The notes under the pieces: model-generated | What the model was told of the DNA's origin: nothing | What the model saw: the letters and a program-made list of their open reading frames with translations, nothing else | Database searches by the model: none | Part shown: positions 6,171-6,883 of the stretch, in pieces | Layout: the number at the start of each line of letters is the position of its first letter | Position numbering within the stretch: position 1 is the stretch's first letter | Source: Bacteroidales bacterium | Lineage (GTDB): Bacteria > Bacteroidota > Bacteroidia > Bacteroidales > GCA-2748055 | DNA: 6,883 bases | NCBI GenBank assembly: GCA_029934875.1 | Contig: JAOZLK010000237.1 | Span: 1-6,883, forward strand | Direction of reading: 5' to 3' | Position numbers and translations under genes: made by a program

Positions 6171-6883
6171 ATGATAAACTTTGAAGACACCAAAACAGCT
6201 TTCAGTATCAAGTCGGACCGCGACCTTCGCCGGGCCCACATACTCTTCAAACTGATCTCCTATCCCATCCTGGTAAAGATTGCAAATCCTTTCATATGGC
6301 TCTGCTCTAATTTTCGGATTCCCATCGGATGGATCGTCAAACCAACAGCCTTCAAACATTTTGTGGGAGGTGAAACCCTTCAGGAGTGCCAACCCGCTGT
6401 GGAAAAACTCAAAGGAGCCAATGTTTACTCCATCCTTGACTACTCGGTGGAGGGTGGTGAGTCGGACAGGGCCATTGAGTCAGCTCTACAGGAGACCCTG
6501 AGGGCCGTTATCAATGCCGGGGGTAATCCTGACATCCCATTCGCCGTTTTTAAACCCACTGCCTTCGGTAATTGCGAGGCGCTGGAGATCCTCAGTGGCT
6601 CTTCTGTTCCCGACAGGAACGCCATCGAAGAAGGTGAGAAATTTCGCAATCGAATCGATCAGCTTTGTCAAACTGCATTTGATAACGACGTCCCCATCAT
6701 GATCGATGCAGAGGATACCTTTTACCAGAATTTCATCGACCAGGTAGTGATGGATATGATGCGGAAATACAATTATAAAAGGGCCATCGTATTCAATACT
6801 TACCAGATGTACCGTCATGACCGCATTGGAATCCTTGAGGCAGATATCCGCTCAGCGAGGGAAGAGAAATTTTTCCTGGGAGT
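6171..6883 (+). CDS. Proline dehydrogenase (N-terminal part, 3' truncated)
   Basis: FAD-dependent enzyme that oxidises L-proline to 1-pyrroline-5-carboxylate and passes electrons to the quinone pool, the first step of proline catabolism. The frame stays open to the window end, giving 237 residues of an expected 390 or so. Seen: an opening INFEDTKTAFSIKSDRDL (2-19) typical of Bacteroidota members, FVGGET (64-69), SILDYSVEG (87-95) from the early part of the beta/alpha barrel, AVFKPTAFG (125-133) with Lys128 in the place of PutA Lys329, MIDAED (177-182) with Asp179 in the place of PutA Asp370, and FNTYQMYR (208-215). The C-terminal strands, including the paired arginines that bind the proline carboxylate, are outside. 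An in-frame ATG at 6165 would add only Met-Ile; 6171 fits the family start better. There is no P5C dehydrogenase domain at the N-terminus, so this is a stand-alone enzyme unless fused further downstream. No clear promoter or Shine-Dalgarno sequence is seen in the 63-bp gap shared with aroA. Confidence 0.9.
   Translation, partial: MINFEDTKTAFSIKSDRDLRRAHILFKLISYPILVKIANPFIWLCSNFRIPIGWIVKPTAFKHFVGGETLQECQPAVEKLKGANVYSILDYSVEGGESDRAIESALQETLRAVINAGGNPDIPFAVFKPTAFGNCEALEILSGSSVPDRNAIEEGEKFRNRIDQLCQTAFDNDVPIMIDAEDTFYQNFIDQVVMDMMRKYNYKRAIVFNTYQMYRHDRIGILEADIRSAREEKFFLG

Noticed and set aside
6105..6392. Minus-strand open frame of 95 codons overlapping the proline dehydrogenase start
   Set aside because: It overlaps the recognisable N-terminus of proline dehydrogenase (KSDRDL, FVGGET, ILDYSVEG) and has no features of its own.
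1..6883. A functional cluster for tRNA metabolism (miaB, aspS, tadA)
   Set aside because: The three genes are on different strands with separate promoters and act on different tRNAs. Adjacency of housekeeping genes explains it without a shared system.

Overview
The window looks like a stretch of chromosome from a member of the Bacteroidota, probably a Bacteroidales-like or related environmental lineage. The protein-level evidence is the form of MiaB, the roughly 410-residue AroA, the TadA with a 'DEYFM' start, and the proline dehydrogenase with 'ILDYSVEG'. Two further signs agree: starts have little or no Shine-Dalgarno sequence, and several intergenic regions carry matches to the Bacteroidota -7 element TAnnTTTG. 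No RNA genes, transposons, CRISPR arrays or phage genes are visible.

Layout from left to right: the C-terminal part of miaB (+, cut by the window start); a sulfide:quinone oxidoreductase-like flavoprotein (+); a 53-codon ORF directly behind it (+); aspS (-), convergent with the small ORF; a 78-bp divergent promoter region; tadA (+); aroA (-), convergent with tadA across only 14 bp; a 63-bp divergent region; and the first 237 codons of a proline dehydrogenase gene (+, cut by the window end). Coding density is very high, and no gene-free stretch exceeds 80 bp if the 53-codon ORF is accepted. The longest other gaps are 4327-4404, 2509-2577 and 6102-6164.

Functionally this is mostly housekeeping. 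Three genes act on tRNA: miaB (2-methylthiolation at A37), aspS (charging) and tadA (inosine at position 34). aroA is the sixth step of the shikimate pathway, and the last gene begins proline catabolism. These neighbours do not form one pathway. The accessory-looking part is the SQR-like gene with its tiny follower, at 866-2508. The SQR keeps all three cysteines of the classical sulfide-oxidising enzymes, suggesting sulfide detoxification or electron entry into the quinone pool. The small basic, amphipathic protein behind it is the least explained item in the window and the best candidate for something undescribed. I see no evidence for a larger novel system.
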